A stretch of DNA of 57,185 bases, from contig JBBTET010000037.1 of NCBI GenBank assembly GCA_038042195.1, forward strand, positions 1-57,185, written 5' to 3'. Below are positions 6,708-15,422 of this stretch, one piece after another. Both the position numbers and the translations under genes were made by a program. The stretch is from JACRIM01 sp038042195 (GTDB taxonomy: Bacteria; Planctomycetota; Phycisphaerae; UBA1845; UTPLA1). A model generated the notes under the pieces. That model did no database searches. It was not told the DNA's origin and saw nothing but the letters and a program-made list of their open reading frames with translations. Every line of letters starts with the position of its first letter. Within the stretch, counting starts at the first letter, position 1.

Positions 6708-8942
6708 TCATCGACCCCACCCTAACCCTCCCCTTATCAAGGGAGAGGGAATAGGAACGGGACTTCTCATTATTGTACGAAACCGTCGCTGGGACTGAAT
6801 CGAACGAGGCTTTCGCACGGTTGTCAGCAGGTCCGCGAATCGCTCGGCCATTCGTTCGAGACTGTAGTCGCGTAGGACACTGGCTCTGGCTTCATCGGAT
6901 AACGACTGTCGCAACGATGCGCTTTGCCCCAACTCGATGAGTGCATCGGTCAGGGAGGCCACATCCGCCGGTCTAATCAGGAGACCGGTGCGGCGATGTT
7001 CCAAGAACTCGGGGAGACAGCCGGTATTCGGACCTATGAAGGCACACCCCGCTGCGGCGGCTTCGAGCATGGTGACGCTGAAGCATTCGACTTCGCTGCA
7101 TAGGCAGGAGATGTCGAGGCCGGATAACAATTCGGGGATGTCAGAGCGCGGTCCGAGCAGGCGAAGTGTTTCGTGGTCAAGGCCGGACGCGGCGGCGGCG
7201 GCTTGGACGGCGTCGCGATTGGGGCCGTCGCCGATGATGAAGAATCGGAAGTGTGGATGGGTCGCGGCGATCCTGCGGGCGGATTCGATGAAGACGTCGT
7301 GGCGTTTTTCGCGGCGCAGGTTGGCGATGATGCCGATGGCGACGTGATGATCGTCGAGGCGGAGACGACGGCGGGCCTCGGCGCGGGAGACGCCGTGCAT
7401 GAATCGGGCGAGGTCGAGTGCATTGGGAATGACACTGATTCGGCCGGCGGGGACTTGTTCGTGACGAATCATGGCGGCACGGTGGCGAACGCCGAGGGCG
7501 ACGTAGGCATCGACGAGCCGATAGAGGGCGCGGTTGGGGCGCTCGAAGTGATGGCGGCCGGCTTCAGGGAACCAGTGCGACCAGACGACGATGGGGATGT
7601 CGCTTAGACCTGCGGCAAGGGTGGACCAAAACATGCGGTCGCCGCCGCTGTGGGCGACAACGAGGACATCGATGGCGTGTTCATCAAGGAGACGGCGAAT
7701 ACGCGGGATGACGGCGGCGTCGGTTTTGTGGTGGAGGAGGTTCTCGAAGACGGGGATGCCGGCGGTGCGACAGTCGGTGGCGAGGGGGCCGGCGTCTTTT
7801 AGGCAGAGGATGAAGGGTTGAATGTTATGGGTTGGGAGGTGGCGGACGAGGTTGACGAGCATGAGTTCGGCGCCGCCGGGTTCGAGTCGGTTGGTGACGA
7901 AGAGGACTCGGCGGAGCGACCGCAATGTGACTTGCGGTGCTTCGTGCCGCAGTTTACCCGCCGCGGCGGGTGCCTCTGTGCCTTTGTGCCTCTTTGCTTC
8001 GCGGAACCACTGGAGGATGCCGTCGGCCATGCCGCGGAGTTCGAGAAGATGGGCGCGGCGGTTTGCGCCGAGGGACCAGAGTAGGTGCATGGCGGCGAGG
8101 ACGATGAAGCTCCAGGCAATGGCGAGGTAGTGGCCGGGGCCGAGGTCGCAAGTTTTGTGGAGGATGTAGAGGTAGTTGTGGGTGGTCATGAAACCGAGGC
8201 GGCGGCTGTCGGTGCGGGCGGAGGATTCGCGACGGTGGATGACGCGGGCGCGTTTGGATTCGATGAGCCAGTGGCGCGGGGCGAGGCGGTAGCCCATTTC
8301 GCGGTCTTCACCGAGTGCGTAGGTGGTGAGGGATTCGTCGAAGTGCTCGGCGAGGACGACATCTTTGCGAAGGGCCATTGCCGCGCCGGAGAGCCAGCGG
8401 GCGCGCGTGGCGATGTTGGAGTGAGCCAACACAGCGGGAGGCGGCGTGGTGGGTTTGCGGCGCGGGGCGATTTTCCACCAGCCGGCTAGACGGTATCCAA
8501 GTTGGTAGAGACGCGAGGAGGGTGAATCGAATGTTGGTTCGATGACGGTGGCGGTGACGGCGGCGATGGTGGAGTCGGACATGAGGCGCGTGATTTCGGC
8601 GATCACGATGGGATCGCAGGTCACGTCGTCGTCGAGGAAAAGTAGAAGGTCCCCTCTTGCGAGGGTGGCGGCGTGGTTGCGGGCGGGGGTGAGACCGGGG
8701 CGGGGGTTCTTTTCGATACGACAGGCGATGCCGTGGACGCGGCAGTTCTCGATGATGGAGCGAGCGGTCGATGTGGGTAGTTCGCCGTCGTCGATGATGA
8801 GTAGTTCGTCGGGTTTTTGGGATTGTGTCCAGATGGAATCGAGGGTCGTCATCAGTGAGTCGGGACGATTGCGCGTGCAGATGACAATGGAAAGCGTTGG
8901 CAGCGCTTCGTGGTGCGAATGTTGATTGTTTGTGGTGGACAT
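6708..8942 (-). CDS. Fused GT2-GT4 bifunctional glycosyltransferase
   Basis: The 744-aa protein joins two glycosyltransferases. Residues 14-310 are GT-A family 2: LSIVICTRNRPDSL, then the DDD metal motif in LLFLDDDVTCDP, then EDREMGYRL, with a C-terminal hydrophobic helix (YLAIAWSFIVLAAMHLLWSL). Residues 335-715 are GT-B family 4: VLFVTNRLEPGGAELMLVNL, GIIANLRREKRHDVFIESA, FIIGDGPNRDAV and SEVECFSVTMLEAAAAG. The linker at about residues 310-335 is encoded by a palindrome plus short TGCCT repeats. The last 12-14 codons are a dispersed hairpin repeat. The start is the ATG at 8942, directly before the GT2 domain. It probably adds two successive sugars to the EPS unit. Fusion and repeat content are directly visible; the substrates are unknown. 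Confidence 0.88.
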   Translation of the reverse strand: MSTTNNQHSHHEALPTLSIVICTRNRPDSLMTTLDSIWTQSQKPDELLIIDDGELPTSTARSIIENCRVHGIACRIEKNPRPGLTPARNHAATLARGDLLLFLDDDVTCDPIVIAEITRLMSDSTIAAVTATVIEPTFDSPSSRLYQLGYRLAGWWKIAPRRKPTTPPPAVLAHSNIATRARWLSGAAMALRKDVVLAEHFDESLTTYALGEDREMGYRLAPRHWLIESKRARVIHRRESSARTDSRRLGFMTTHNYLYILHKTCDLGPGHYLAIAWSFIVLAAMHLLWSLGANRRAHLLELRGMADGILQWFREAKRHKGTEAPAAAGKLRHEAPQVTLRSLRRVLFVTNRLEPGGAELMLVNLVRHLPTHNIQPFILCLKDAGPLATDCRTAGIPVFENLLHHKTDAAVIPRIRRLLDEHAIDVLVVAHSGGDRMFWSTLAAGLSDIPIVVWSHWFPEAGRHHFERPNRALYRLVDAYVALGVRHRAAMIRHEQVPAGRISVIPNALDLARFMHGVSRAEARRRLRLDDHHVAIGIIANLRREKRHDVFIESARRIAATHPHFRFFIIGDGPNRDAVQAAAAASGLDHETLRLLGPRSDIPELLSGLDISCLCSEVECFSVTMLEAAAAGCAFIGPNTGCLPEFLEHRRTGLLIRPADVASLTDALIELGQSASLRQSLSDEARASVLRDYSLERMAERFADLLTTVRKPRSIQSQRRFRTIMRSPVPIPSPLIRGGLGWGR
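6713..6750. repeat. Dispersed hairpin repeat, copy A (overlaps 3' end of the GT2-GT4 gene)
   Basis: CCCCACCCTAACCCTCCCC is followed by TTATCAA and a G-rich arm GGGAGAGGG, giving a CCCTCCC/GGGAGGG-type hairpin. It is almost identical to copy B (18929-18966, opposite orientation) and closely related to copy C (55983-56020). Here it supplies the C-terminal SPLIRGGLGWGR residues of the glycosyltransferase. Confidence 0.75.
7925..7998. repeat. Palindrome plus TGCCT repeats in the GT fusion linker
   Basis: A perfect 16-bp palindrome (ACCCGCCGCGGCGGGT, 7956-7971) abuts three TGCCTC/TTG units (7971-7994). Read on the minus strand in frame, it encodes the low-complexity linker with KRHKGTEAPAAAGKLRHE between the GT2 and GT4 domains. 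Confidence 0.6.
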
Positions 8943-8956
8943 GGGCGACGGCCTCG

Positions 8957-10663
8957 CTAGCGCTTGCGGTGTTTGAGGCCGAGGGTGGGCATGTGGCCGA
9001 TCGTGCCGAGGACGTATCCAGTGAGGCGACGACGTTCGGAGTCGCTGAAGATTAGTTGAGTTTGGAAAGCGATGATCAGCACGACAAGGGTGCCGATGCC
9101 GAGAATCCACGGATTCATGGCGAGGAGGCCCGCTGAGAGGATGACGATGTAGGTGCCGCGGTCGAGCTTGGTGCATTCAGCATGGATGAGGATGATGCAG
9201 AGTAGGAGGGCCGTGGCGATGGCGAAGACGCCGCACCATGCGGCGTTGCCGAGGCCCATTGGATCGGAGAAGCCGGTGGTGAACCACGGTGACATCGTGG
9301 TGGCACACCACTTCCATGCTGCGAAGTCGCGGGTGATGAGGAAGCCGGGGCCTGCGAGCCAGAAGGCGTAGAGAACGTTGGCGGCGACGCCGACGGCCCA
9401 GGGCCAGAAGAGGTGGCGCGTCTTTTCGATGAGGTGGAAGTGGATGGGGAGGAAGGCGAGGAAGGAGCCAATGAGGAAGAAGAGCAGGTGCAGCGGCAGC
9501 ACGTCGGCGCCGGGGAGGTAGCGATCGTCGAAGAGATGCATGATCCAATTCTTGCCGAGGGCGGCGATGGTGCAGAGGATGAGGAGGGCGAGGCCGCTGC
9601 CCCGAAAGGCGAGGGAGAGTTGTCGTTGGGCGGCTTCTCGGCCGCGACTTTCCCAGGTTTTTGTGACGGTGGTCATGACGACGGTGACGACGGCGACCGC
9701 GCCGATGAGGATGAATTGGCCGATCTGACGCGGCGCGCTGAAGACGGCGACGGCGACGTGGCCGTAGATTTTGTTGAGATACCAGACGGGGTAGTAGACG
9801 AGAATCTGCCAGGTGATTCCGGCGAGGGTGGTCCAGACGGAGAAGCGAAGCAACATGCGTGCCCACGGGGAGCTGTCTGAATTGAGGGATTGAGCAGTCC
9901 AGTTGCGCAGAGTGCCCACAAAAAGGCCTCCGAACCAGGCGACGGGGATGGCGAGCGAGAGGCCGTACATGGCGGTCATGGTGATGGCGGCGCGGTGATC
10001 GAAGTAGACGGCCACCGCGCTGGCGCCCAAGAAGATCACGGCGTGGGCCATTTCGATGACGGCGACGGCGCGGAACATTCGCAGTCCTTTGAAGACGGCG
10101 AGCAGGTAGAAATAGAGAATGACGAGTCCGGTGACACCGGCGGAGACCTGGGCGAGTTCGGGAGCATCGCGGCCAAACTCTTCTCGGAGTCGCGGGTCGG
10201 CGTAGACCTGGCCGTAGAAGAAGTCGCCGAGGTATCGTGAGAATAAACAGATGAGGCCGACGGCGATTCCGGTGATGATGACGAGAAGGACGAAGGATCG
10301 CCAGGCGAAGGCGCGAAGCGAGCCGCGCGTTTCGTATTGAGGGACGTAGCGGGTGATGGCTTCGTTGAGTCCGAGGGAACAGAGGGGCGTCAGGACGTTG
10401 ATGGCGAGCAGGACCATGTTGAGCAGGCCGAACTGCTGCTGGAGCATCCACCGCGTGAGGAGCAGGACGCGAAGAAAGTTGATGAGACGGACGGCGACGG
10501 TGGCGGGCAGGTACATGCCCATCGCTTGATCGAGGCCGGAGTTGCCGAAGAGGCCGCGCGGCGCGTTGGGGTCGACTACCGATGCGACCGAGCCGTGCAG
10601 GTTGACGGGCCTGGGCGGTTCGTGGCTGGAGTTATGAGCCGGGATGTCCACATCGGCCTTCAC
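8957..10663 (-). CDS. Wzx-like polysaccharide flippase (MOP superfamily)
   Basis: This 568-aa integral membrane protein has about 12-14 hydrophobic segments. The family start is LPATVAVRLINFLRVLLLTR near residue 52, and LGLNEAITRYVPQYE is typical of the oligosaccharide flippase/MATE-like fold. It would move the lipid-linked repeat unit across the inner membrane. The start is GTG (10663-10661) overlapping the TGA of the upstream Wzy gene, so the two are translationally coupled. About 40 soluble residues precede the first helix. Confidence 0.85.
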   Translation of the reverse strand: MKADVDIPAHNSSHEPPRPVNLHGSVASVVDPNAPRGLFGNSGLDQAMGMYLPATVAVRLINFLRVLLLTRWMLQQQFGLLNMVLLAINVLTPLCSLGLNEAITRYVPQYETRGSLRAFAWRSFVLLVIITGIAVGLICLFSRYLGDFFYGQVYADPRLREEFGRDAPELAQVSAGVTGLVILYFYLLAVFKGLRMFRAVAVIEMAHAVIFLGASAVAVYFDHRAAITMTAMYGLSLAIPVAWFGGLFVGTLRNWTAQSLNSDSSPWARMLLRFSVWTTLAGITWQILVYYPVWYLNKIYGHVAVAVFSAPRQIGQFILIGAVAVVTVVMTTVTKTWESRGREAAQRQLSLAFRGSGLALLILCTIAALGKNWIMHLFDDRYLPGADVLPLHLLFFLIGSFLAFLPIHFHLIEKTRHLFWPWAVGVAANVLYAFWLAGPGFLITRDFAAWKWCATTMSPWFTTGFSDPMGLGNAAWCGVFAIATALLLCIILIHAECTKLDRGTYIVILSAGLLAMNPWILGIGTLVVLIIAFQTQLIFSDSERRRLTGYVLGTIGHMPTLGLKHRKR

Positions 10664-12282
10664 ACAGCGCCCCCGGGCGAAGCGGAACGAGTTGCAGTTC
10701 GCGGCGAGCCTGACGCGAGGTTGGGACGCCGAGGGATTATACCCGGCCCCGTGGGTGACGGTCGGCGCGGCGCGGGCCGTGGGCCGGTTGAGTCTGAGCG
10801 GCCCATCGGCGGATAGCCGGGGCGGGCGCGAATCGGCACGGGGCTGAGCAGCATGTCGAGAGCGACGGGGATGGCGCTAAGGCCGAAGAAGAGGCTATTG
10901 GCGAAGGGGTTGTCGCTGGTTTCGCGGAAGGTGCCGTCGATGAAGTAGGCGGTGGTGAGAATCCAGTAGAGCACGAGGAGATCGCGGCTGATGAGGCCGG
11001 GGGCACCGGGGGGGAGCTTCTTGTATAGGCGAACGCTGAAACGAATCAGCACGATCATCATGACGAGGTAGAGTGTCACACCGATGACACCTGTTTCGGC
11101 GGCGATGGAGAGGAGGTTGTTGTGTTCGAGTGCGGTGGTGCCGAAGGCGTAGAAGGGGCTGGAGGGATCGCGCGCGAAGTTGGGCGCGAAGTCGCGGAAG
11201 TGGCCGAAGCCGAGTCCGAAGAGCGGGTGTTCCTTGAGAATCTCCCAGGTCATTTGGGCGAGGCCGACACGGAGCAGGATGGGTTCGGTGTCGGTGAGTC
11301 CGCCCTTGGCGCGGTCGGAGGAGAGGAAGTTGTCCATGTTGATGACGGCGACGAGGAGGGCCAATGAGACGAGGAGGCTGACGCTGACGATTCGGGTGGT
11401 TCGTCGGCGCGAGTATGCTGCCCAGATCATGGCGCAGAGCAGGAAGGAGAGCCAGACGGATCGCGTCTTGGTCCAGAAGATGGCCGGGAGCATGGCCGCG
11501 TTGATGAGGTAGAGCAGCCAGCGGAAACGATGGACATTGCGAGCGAGCACGAGGTTGTTGAAGTAGCAATAGACGAGGGCAAGCCCCATCGCGGCGGACA
11601 TGACGAACGGGCCGCGAACGCGACCCCAATGGATGCCGACGCTGGAGTCGTTTATGAAGCGGGGCCAAATGAGGGCGGCAATGTCGAACTGTTCGCACCA
11701 ACCGGTGAAGGTGAGGTAAACGGAGAGGCCGGCGAAGAAGAGGCTGAGACGACGGAAGTCCAGTTCCTTGTGGAAGCCGTGGAGGACGACGCCGAAGACG
11801 ACGAAGGGGAAGATGTAGCCGCCGATAAGTCGGTAGTGGACGCTGACGACGGAACGGGTTTGGAAACCGGTGACGTAGGCCGAGAAGAAGAAGTAGGCGG
11901 CAACGGCGAAGAGGATGCCGCTGATCGGCCAAGCGGAGCGGAAGTTCACACGACCGATGGTCCACATCGAGATGAAGAGCATGGCGAGGACGACGATGCC
12001 GATTCGGGGAATGGTGAGTGAGAAGAAGAGCGGCACCTGCATACGCCAGAACTCTTCGTGCAGGGCGATGAGGGTGATCATCCAGAGGCAGAAGGCCATG
12101 AGGAGGTCACCCTCGATGGTGTAGAAGGCAAAGGCGACGAGTCCGCCGATGGCGAGCCAGAAGATCAGGAGGGCATCGCCGGAGAGGTCGGTGTAGTTGA
12201 ACATGCCCAGCCCGGCGAGGATGAGGGCGAGTGCGACGAGCACGATGGAGGCGGGGATTCGTTGTGTGGAAAGGGCGTGCAC
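10660..12282 (-). CDS. O-antigen ligase/polymerase (Wzy/WaaL type) membrane protein
   Basis: The protein has 540 aa and about 12 predicted transmembrane segments. A large periplasmic loop contains GLAQMTWEILKEHPLFGLGFGHF and EHNNLLSIAAETGVIG, which match the Wzy_C motif of O-antigen ligases and polymerases. In this cluster it would polymerise repeat units after flipping. The start is GTG with AGGA upstream. The last 50 residues are Pro/Arg/Ser-rich (RARPGYPPMGR onward), look disordered, and are not part of the family. Confidence 0.83.
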   Translation of the reverse strand: MHALSTQRIPASIVLVALALILAGLGMFNYTDLSGDALLIFWLAIGGLVAFAFYTIEGDLLMAFCLWMITLIALHEEFWRMQVPLFFSLTIPRIGIVVLAMLFISMWTIGRVNFRSAWPISGILFAVAAYFFFSAYVTGFQTRSVVSVHYRLIGGYIFPFVVFGVVLHGFHKELDFRRLSLFFAGLSVYLTFTGWCEQFDIAALIWPRFINDSSVGIHWGRVRGPFVMSAAMGLALVYCYFNNLVLARNVHRFRWLLYLINAAMLPAIFWTKTRSVWLSFLLCAMIWAAYSRRRTTRIVSVSLLVSLALLVAVINMDNFLSSDRAKGGLTDTEPILLRVGLAQMTWEILKEHPLFGLGFGHFRDFAPNFARDPSSPFYAFGTTALEHNNLLSIAAETGVIGVTLYLVMMIVLIRFSVRLYKKLPPGAPGLISRDLLVLYWILTTAYFIDGTFRETSDNPFANSLFFGLSAIPVALDMLLSPVPIRARPGYPPMGRSDSTGPRPAPRRPSPTGPGIIPRRPNLASGSPRTATRSASPGGAV

Positions 12283-12433
12283 GGGTGTCCTGTTCTTTCG
12301 GGCGACGAAGCCGCGCCGTCATAGAAAACATCGGCGATGGCGGGCGGATGGAATAGTTAATGCATCGCGCGCGACAGCGCTCGGCAAGCCTTCCGTCGCG
12401 GCGGATGTACCACGCGGCTAAACGGAGAATGGA

Positions 12434-13405
12434 TCAGGTCATGCGATAGAGGAGGCTGGGGATGGGGTCGCTTCGCAGGTTGAGGACGAGGCCGAGGCAG
12501 CGGACGCCGGCGATGTCGAGGCGTTTCTTGGCTTCGGCGACGGTTTCTCGCGGCGTCTCGCTGGCACGGACGACGAGTAGCGCACCGTCGACCTGCGAGC
12601 CGAGCACCTGGGCGTCTGGGTAGGAATTTGCGCTGGCGGTGTCGATGATGGTGTGATCGAAACGCTCGCGCAATTGCGACAGCAGGGCCTTGACCTGGCG
12701 GCTTTTCAACATGCCCAGCGGCTGCTCGGCCAGTGCCCCGGCGGTGAGGACGTTGAGCGTGTTGCCATTTTTGAGGATGAGGGCGTGCATGGCGTCTTCG
12801 AGGCCGCAGGTGCCGCTGAGCACGTCGGTGAGGCCATGATTTGCGGTGATGCCGAGGACGTTGGCGACGCCGGGCTTTCGGATGTTGAAGTCGATGAGGC
12901 AGATGGAGAGTTCGCGGTTGGCCTCTGCGCCGACGATGGCGAGCGACGTGGCGATTTGGGTTGCACCATCTCCCCGACGCGCGGCCGTGACGACGATGGC
13001 GCGGGGGGCGGAGTGTTCGGCTGAGAAGAAGACGCTGCCCCAGAGCTGTCCTATTTCGGCTTCGGACTGGGGGCGAACGCGGCAGGTTGATTTTGAACTG
13101 GAGCCGTGGGCGACGGGAGAATGTCCGCCGGGCGTCGTCGCGGCTAATTCATCATCAATCAGGCCGATGGGAGAGACCGAGATTTCGTCGTCGATGGCTT
13201 CGGTGCCGTTGATCTTGCGAATTTCGTCGATGGCCTCGTCGATTTTTTCGACCTCATCGTCCCAGGCGAGGTCGACGGGACCTTCATCACCGGCGGGGCG
13301 TTTGGGAAGTTTTGGCTCGGGCGGCGGCCAGATTTGCTCCGGCTTGGGCGGATCGTCCCCTGGCTTTCGAGGGTCGGGCTGGGAGTTGAAAGGGTTGTCC
13401 GCCAA
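12434..13405 (-). CDS. BY-kinase/CpsD-like P-loop protein with degenerate Walker motifs
   Basis: This 323-aa protein has an acidic, proline-rich N-terminus (1-110) and then a CpsD/Wzc-cytoplasmic-type domain. The Walker A position reads ARRGDGATQ, with Ala148 where GEGKT has its invariant lysine. Walker A' reads CLIDFNIRKP, with Asn174 for the second Asp of the LIDxDxR motif. Walker B (HTIIDTAS) and VDGALLVVRASETPRE are kept. There is no C-terminal tyrosine cluster; the protein ends LLYRMT. BY-kinases control EPS chain length with the Wzz partner encoded just upstream. This copy is probably a non-catalytic regulator. The start codon is TTG with GGAG about 10 nt upstream. Confidence 0.8.
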   Translation of the reverse strand: MADNPFNSQPDPRKPGDDPPKPEQIWPPPEPKLPKRPAGDEGPVDLAWDDEVEKIDEAIDEIRKINGTEAIDDEISVSPIGLIDDELAATTPGGHSPVAHGSSSKSTCRVRPQSEAEIGQLWGSVFFSAEHSAPRAIVVTAARRGDGATQIATSLAIVGAEANRELSICLIDFNIRKPGVANVLGITANHGLTDVLSGTCGLEDAMHALILKNGNTLNVLTAGALAEQPLGMLKSRQVKALLSQLRERFDHTIIDTASANSYPDAQVLGSQVDGALLVVRASETPRETVAEAKKRLDIAGVRCLGLVLNLRSDPIPSLLYRMT

Positions 13406-13622
13406 ACGGGATTACTCCGTGGGACTCAGGTGTTTTACCTACCGAGTCTCTAGTCCGTTATTCGTTATCGGCATCATACGAGTCGATCATTCGTTCTGAA
13501 ATGGGATATCAGAAACGAGGTTGAAGTGTGTCGTGTGGATCGGCGAAAGCTGCGCGGTGCCGGAGCGGTGGTAAGTAGTCACCCCCTTCGGAAGCGCTTG
13601 GGGCTAAACAAAACGACCATCG

Positions 13623-15278
13623 CTATGACGACAGGATGATTCGGCGGCCGCGCTTCTTTACGGAGCCGAGGACGGGGACGCCAAGGTAGCGTTCGGCGTC
13701 GACGGCGGAGCGAAGGGTGTGGTCGAAGTGGTCGGCCAGGAAGGCGAGGGTGACGCCGAGGAGGATGCTGACGGCGCAGGCCACAATGGTGTAGATCATG
13801 GTGAGCGGGACGACGGGGCGCTCGGCGTCGGGCATGGAGGCCTGGTCGAGTTTATTAATGGTGACGGCCTCGCGGGCGCGGAGGCGGTTGGACATGGCAT
13901 CGATCTTATCTTGTTCGAGGCGCTCCATTTGTTTTTGGGCGACTTCAAAGTCGTTTTTCAGCCGGGCGTAGGAGGCGAGCTTGGCCTGGACCTTGCCGAG
14001 GTTTTTTGTGTAGCGGGTGATCAGTTCATCATTCGTTATTTTCTGCTGCTTGCGCGAGGCGACGCGCAGCTCGAGGCCGCGGGCGTGGGCGATGATCTGC
14101 GAAAGCATTTGCTTCTTGAGTCGGCCGATCTGCTCGCGAACGTATTGGAGGTCGCGGCTTTCATCGAGGAATTGGGTTTCGACCCGCGCTCGCTTGGTTT
14201 CGAGGTTGGCCATGTTCTTGGTCATTTCGACGAAGCCGGTGTTTTCACTCATGAACTCGGAGGCCACGGCATCGACGAGGGAAGACACGAGGTCGTCGGC
14301 GAGGGTGGCGATGAAGCCCGCCTCGAATGCTTTTTCCGGGAGTGTTTTCTTGATGGCGTCGTAGACGGCCTGATCCTTGGCAAGATCGAGGCTGAGGGAG
14401 GCATCGTTTTTGCGGACTTCGGAGAGGATGATCTGGTAGCCCTGCTCGGTGCCGCTCTTGAGGAGCTGTTCGAGGCCGGTGATGTCTTCGACGTTTGCCT
14501 GGATGAAGTCGTCGTAGGCCTTTCGACGAACGTCCAGTTCCCGGCCGAAGTTGGCGACGACGTCTTCCATGACGCGGAGGGCGGGGTCGTTTTGGGCGCG
14601 TTGCAATTCCTGGTAGCGAACGATGTACATGTCGGCGACGAGATCGGCGGCGTAATAGGCACGTTTGTAGGATTCACCCACGCGTTCGCCGGGCTGGTCG
14701 ACGGTGATCATGAAGGTTTCGGTCATTCCGACCTGTTCGCCACCGGGGGTTTCGAGCTTGATGGACTTTCGGAAGTCGATGAGATCCCGTTGCTTGGCCG
14801 AAGCGTTTGCAACGGACTTACCACCCTCGTGGCCCATTAATTCCGCGACCTTTTTTGAGACTGGTTCACTCGTTAGAAACTCGTCAATCGCTTGCCGGGC
14901 ATCAGCCACCGCGCCGCCGGCCGTCTGTTGGGCTTCATCCCACACCCCGCGCAGCTCATACCAGCGTTTTCGAAGATTGTTGTTTTCGGCAATGACCTTG
15001 GCTCTGGCAAGGACGAGGTCGGACATCAAGACCTGTTGCTGAGCCTTCACGAAGACTTCGAGAGCGCGTTCCCCGACGACTTCAGAGGTGATTGGGTTTT
15101 TGTTGGCGGGCCGCTTGTAGATGAGGCTGACCTGACTGCGGTATTTTCGCGGTGCCCAGTTCTCGCAGACGTACCATGTGCCGCCCCCACCGACGGCGAG
15201 GATGACGATCATCATGAACCAATGCGAAAAGAGAATGCGAACGATTTCACGAAGGGAACGCGTTCCGTATGAATCCAT
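13623..15278 (-). CDS. Wzz/GumC-like polysaccharide co-polymerase
   Basis: The protein (551 aa) has one transmembrane helix near the N-terminus (SHWFMMIVILAVGGGGTWYV, about residues 20-40), a long periplasmic region rich in coiled coil, and a second helix near the C-terminus (IYTIVACAVSILLGVTLAFLADHFD). The proline-containing stretch ASMPDAERPVVPLTM before the last helix is typical of polysaccharide co-polymerases that set chain length. The ATG at 15278 has GGTGAGG just upstream; an in-frame TTG at 15302 is less likely. It lacks the fused kinase domain, which is encoded by the next gene. Confidence 0.85.
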   Translation of the reverse strand: MDSYGTRSLREIVRILFSHWFMMIVILAVGGGGTWYVCENWAPRKYRSQVSLIYKRPANKNPITSEVVGERALEVFVKAQQQVLMSDLVLARAKVIAENNNLRKRWYELRGVWDEAQQTAGGAVADARQAIDEFLTSEPVSKKVAELMGHEGGKSVANASAKQRDLIDFRKSIKLETPGGEQVGMTETFMITVDQPGERVGESYKRAYYAADLVADMYIVRYQELQRAQNDPALRVMEDVVANFGRELDVRRKAYDDFIQANVEDITGLEQLLKSGTEQGYQIILSEVRKNDASLSLDLAKDQAVYDAIKKTLPEKAFEAGFIATLADDLVSSLVDAVASEFMSENTGFVEMTKNMANLETKRARVETQFLDESRDLQYVREQIGRLKKQMLSQIIAHARGLELRVASRKQQKITNDELITRYTKNLGKVQAKLASYARLKNDFEVAQKQMERLEQDKIDAMSNRLRAREAVTINKLDQASMPDAERPVVPLTMIYTIVACAVSILLGVTLAFLADHFDHTLRSAVDAERYLGVPVLGSVKKRGRRIILSS

Positions 15279-15422
15279 ATCCTCACCACCATTATGCCGC
15301 AACGTCGCGGCCGACTATTCCATCGCACGCGCGGGCGTCCATGCCCGGCATCCCCACAACGGATTCAACTTGAAAGGACCGGCGCCCCCGGCTCGCCCGG
15401 AAGCGCCGATCCGCTATTTGCC

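Noticed and set aside
3672..6725. Long Gly/Asp/Val-rich plus-strand frames across the EPS glycosyltransferase genes
   Set aside because: They are the reverse complements of conserved genes and show the low-complexity composition of shadows.
13540..13622. tRNA-like or riboswitch-like sequence between the BY-kinase and wzz genes
   Set aside because: A GCCGGAGCGGTGGTAA stretch resembles a tRNA D-arm, but no acceptor or T arm can be paired and no known riboswitch core is present.
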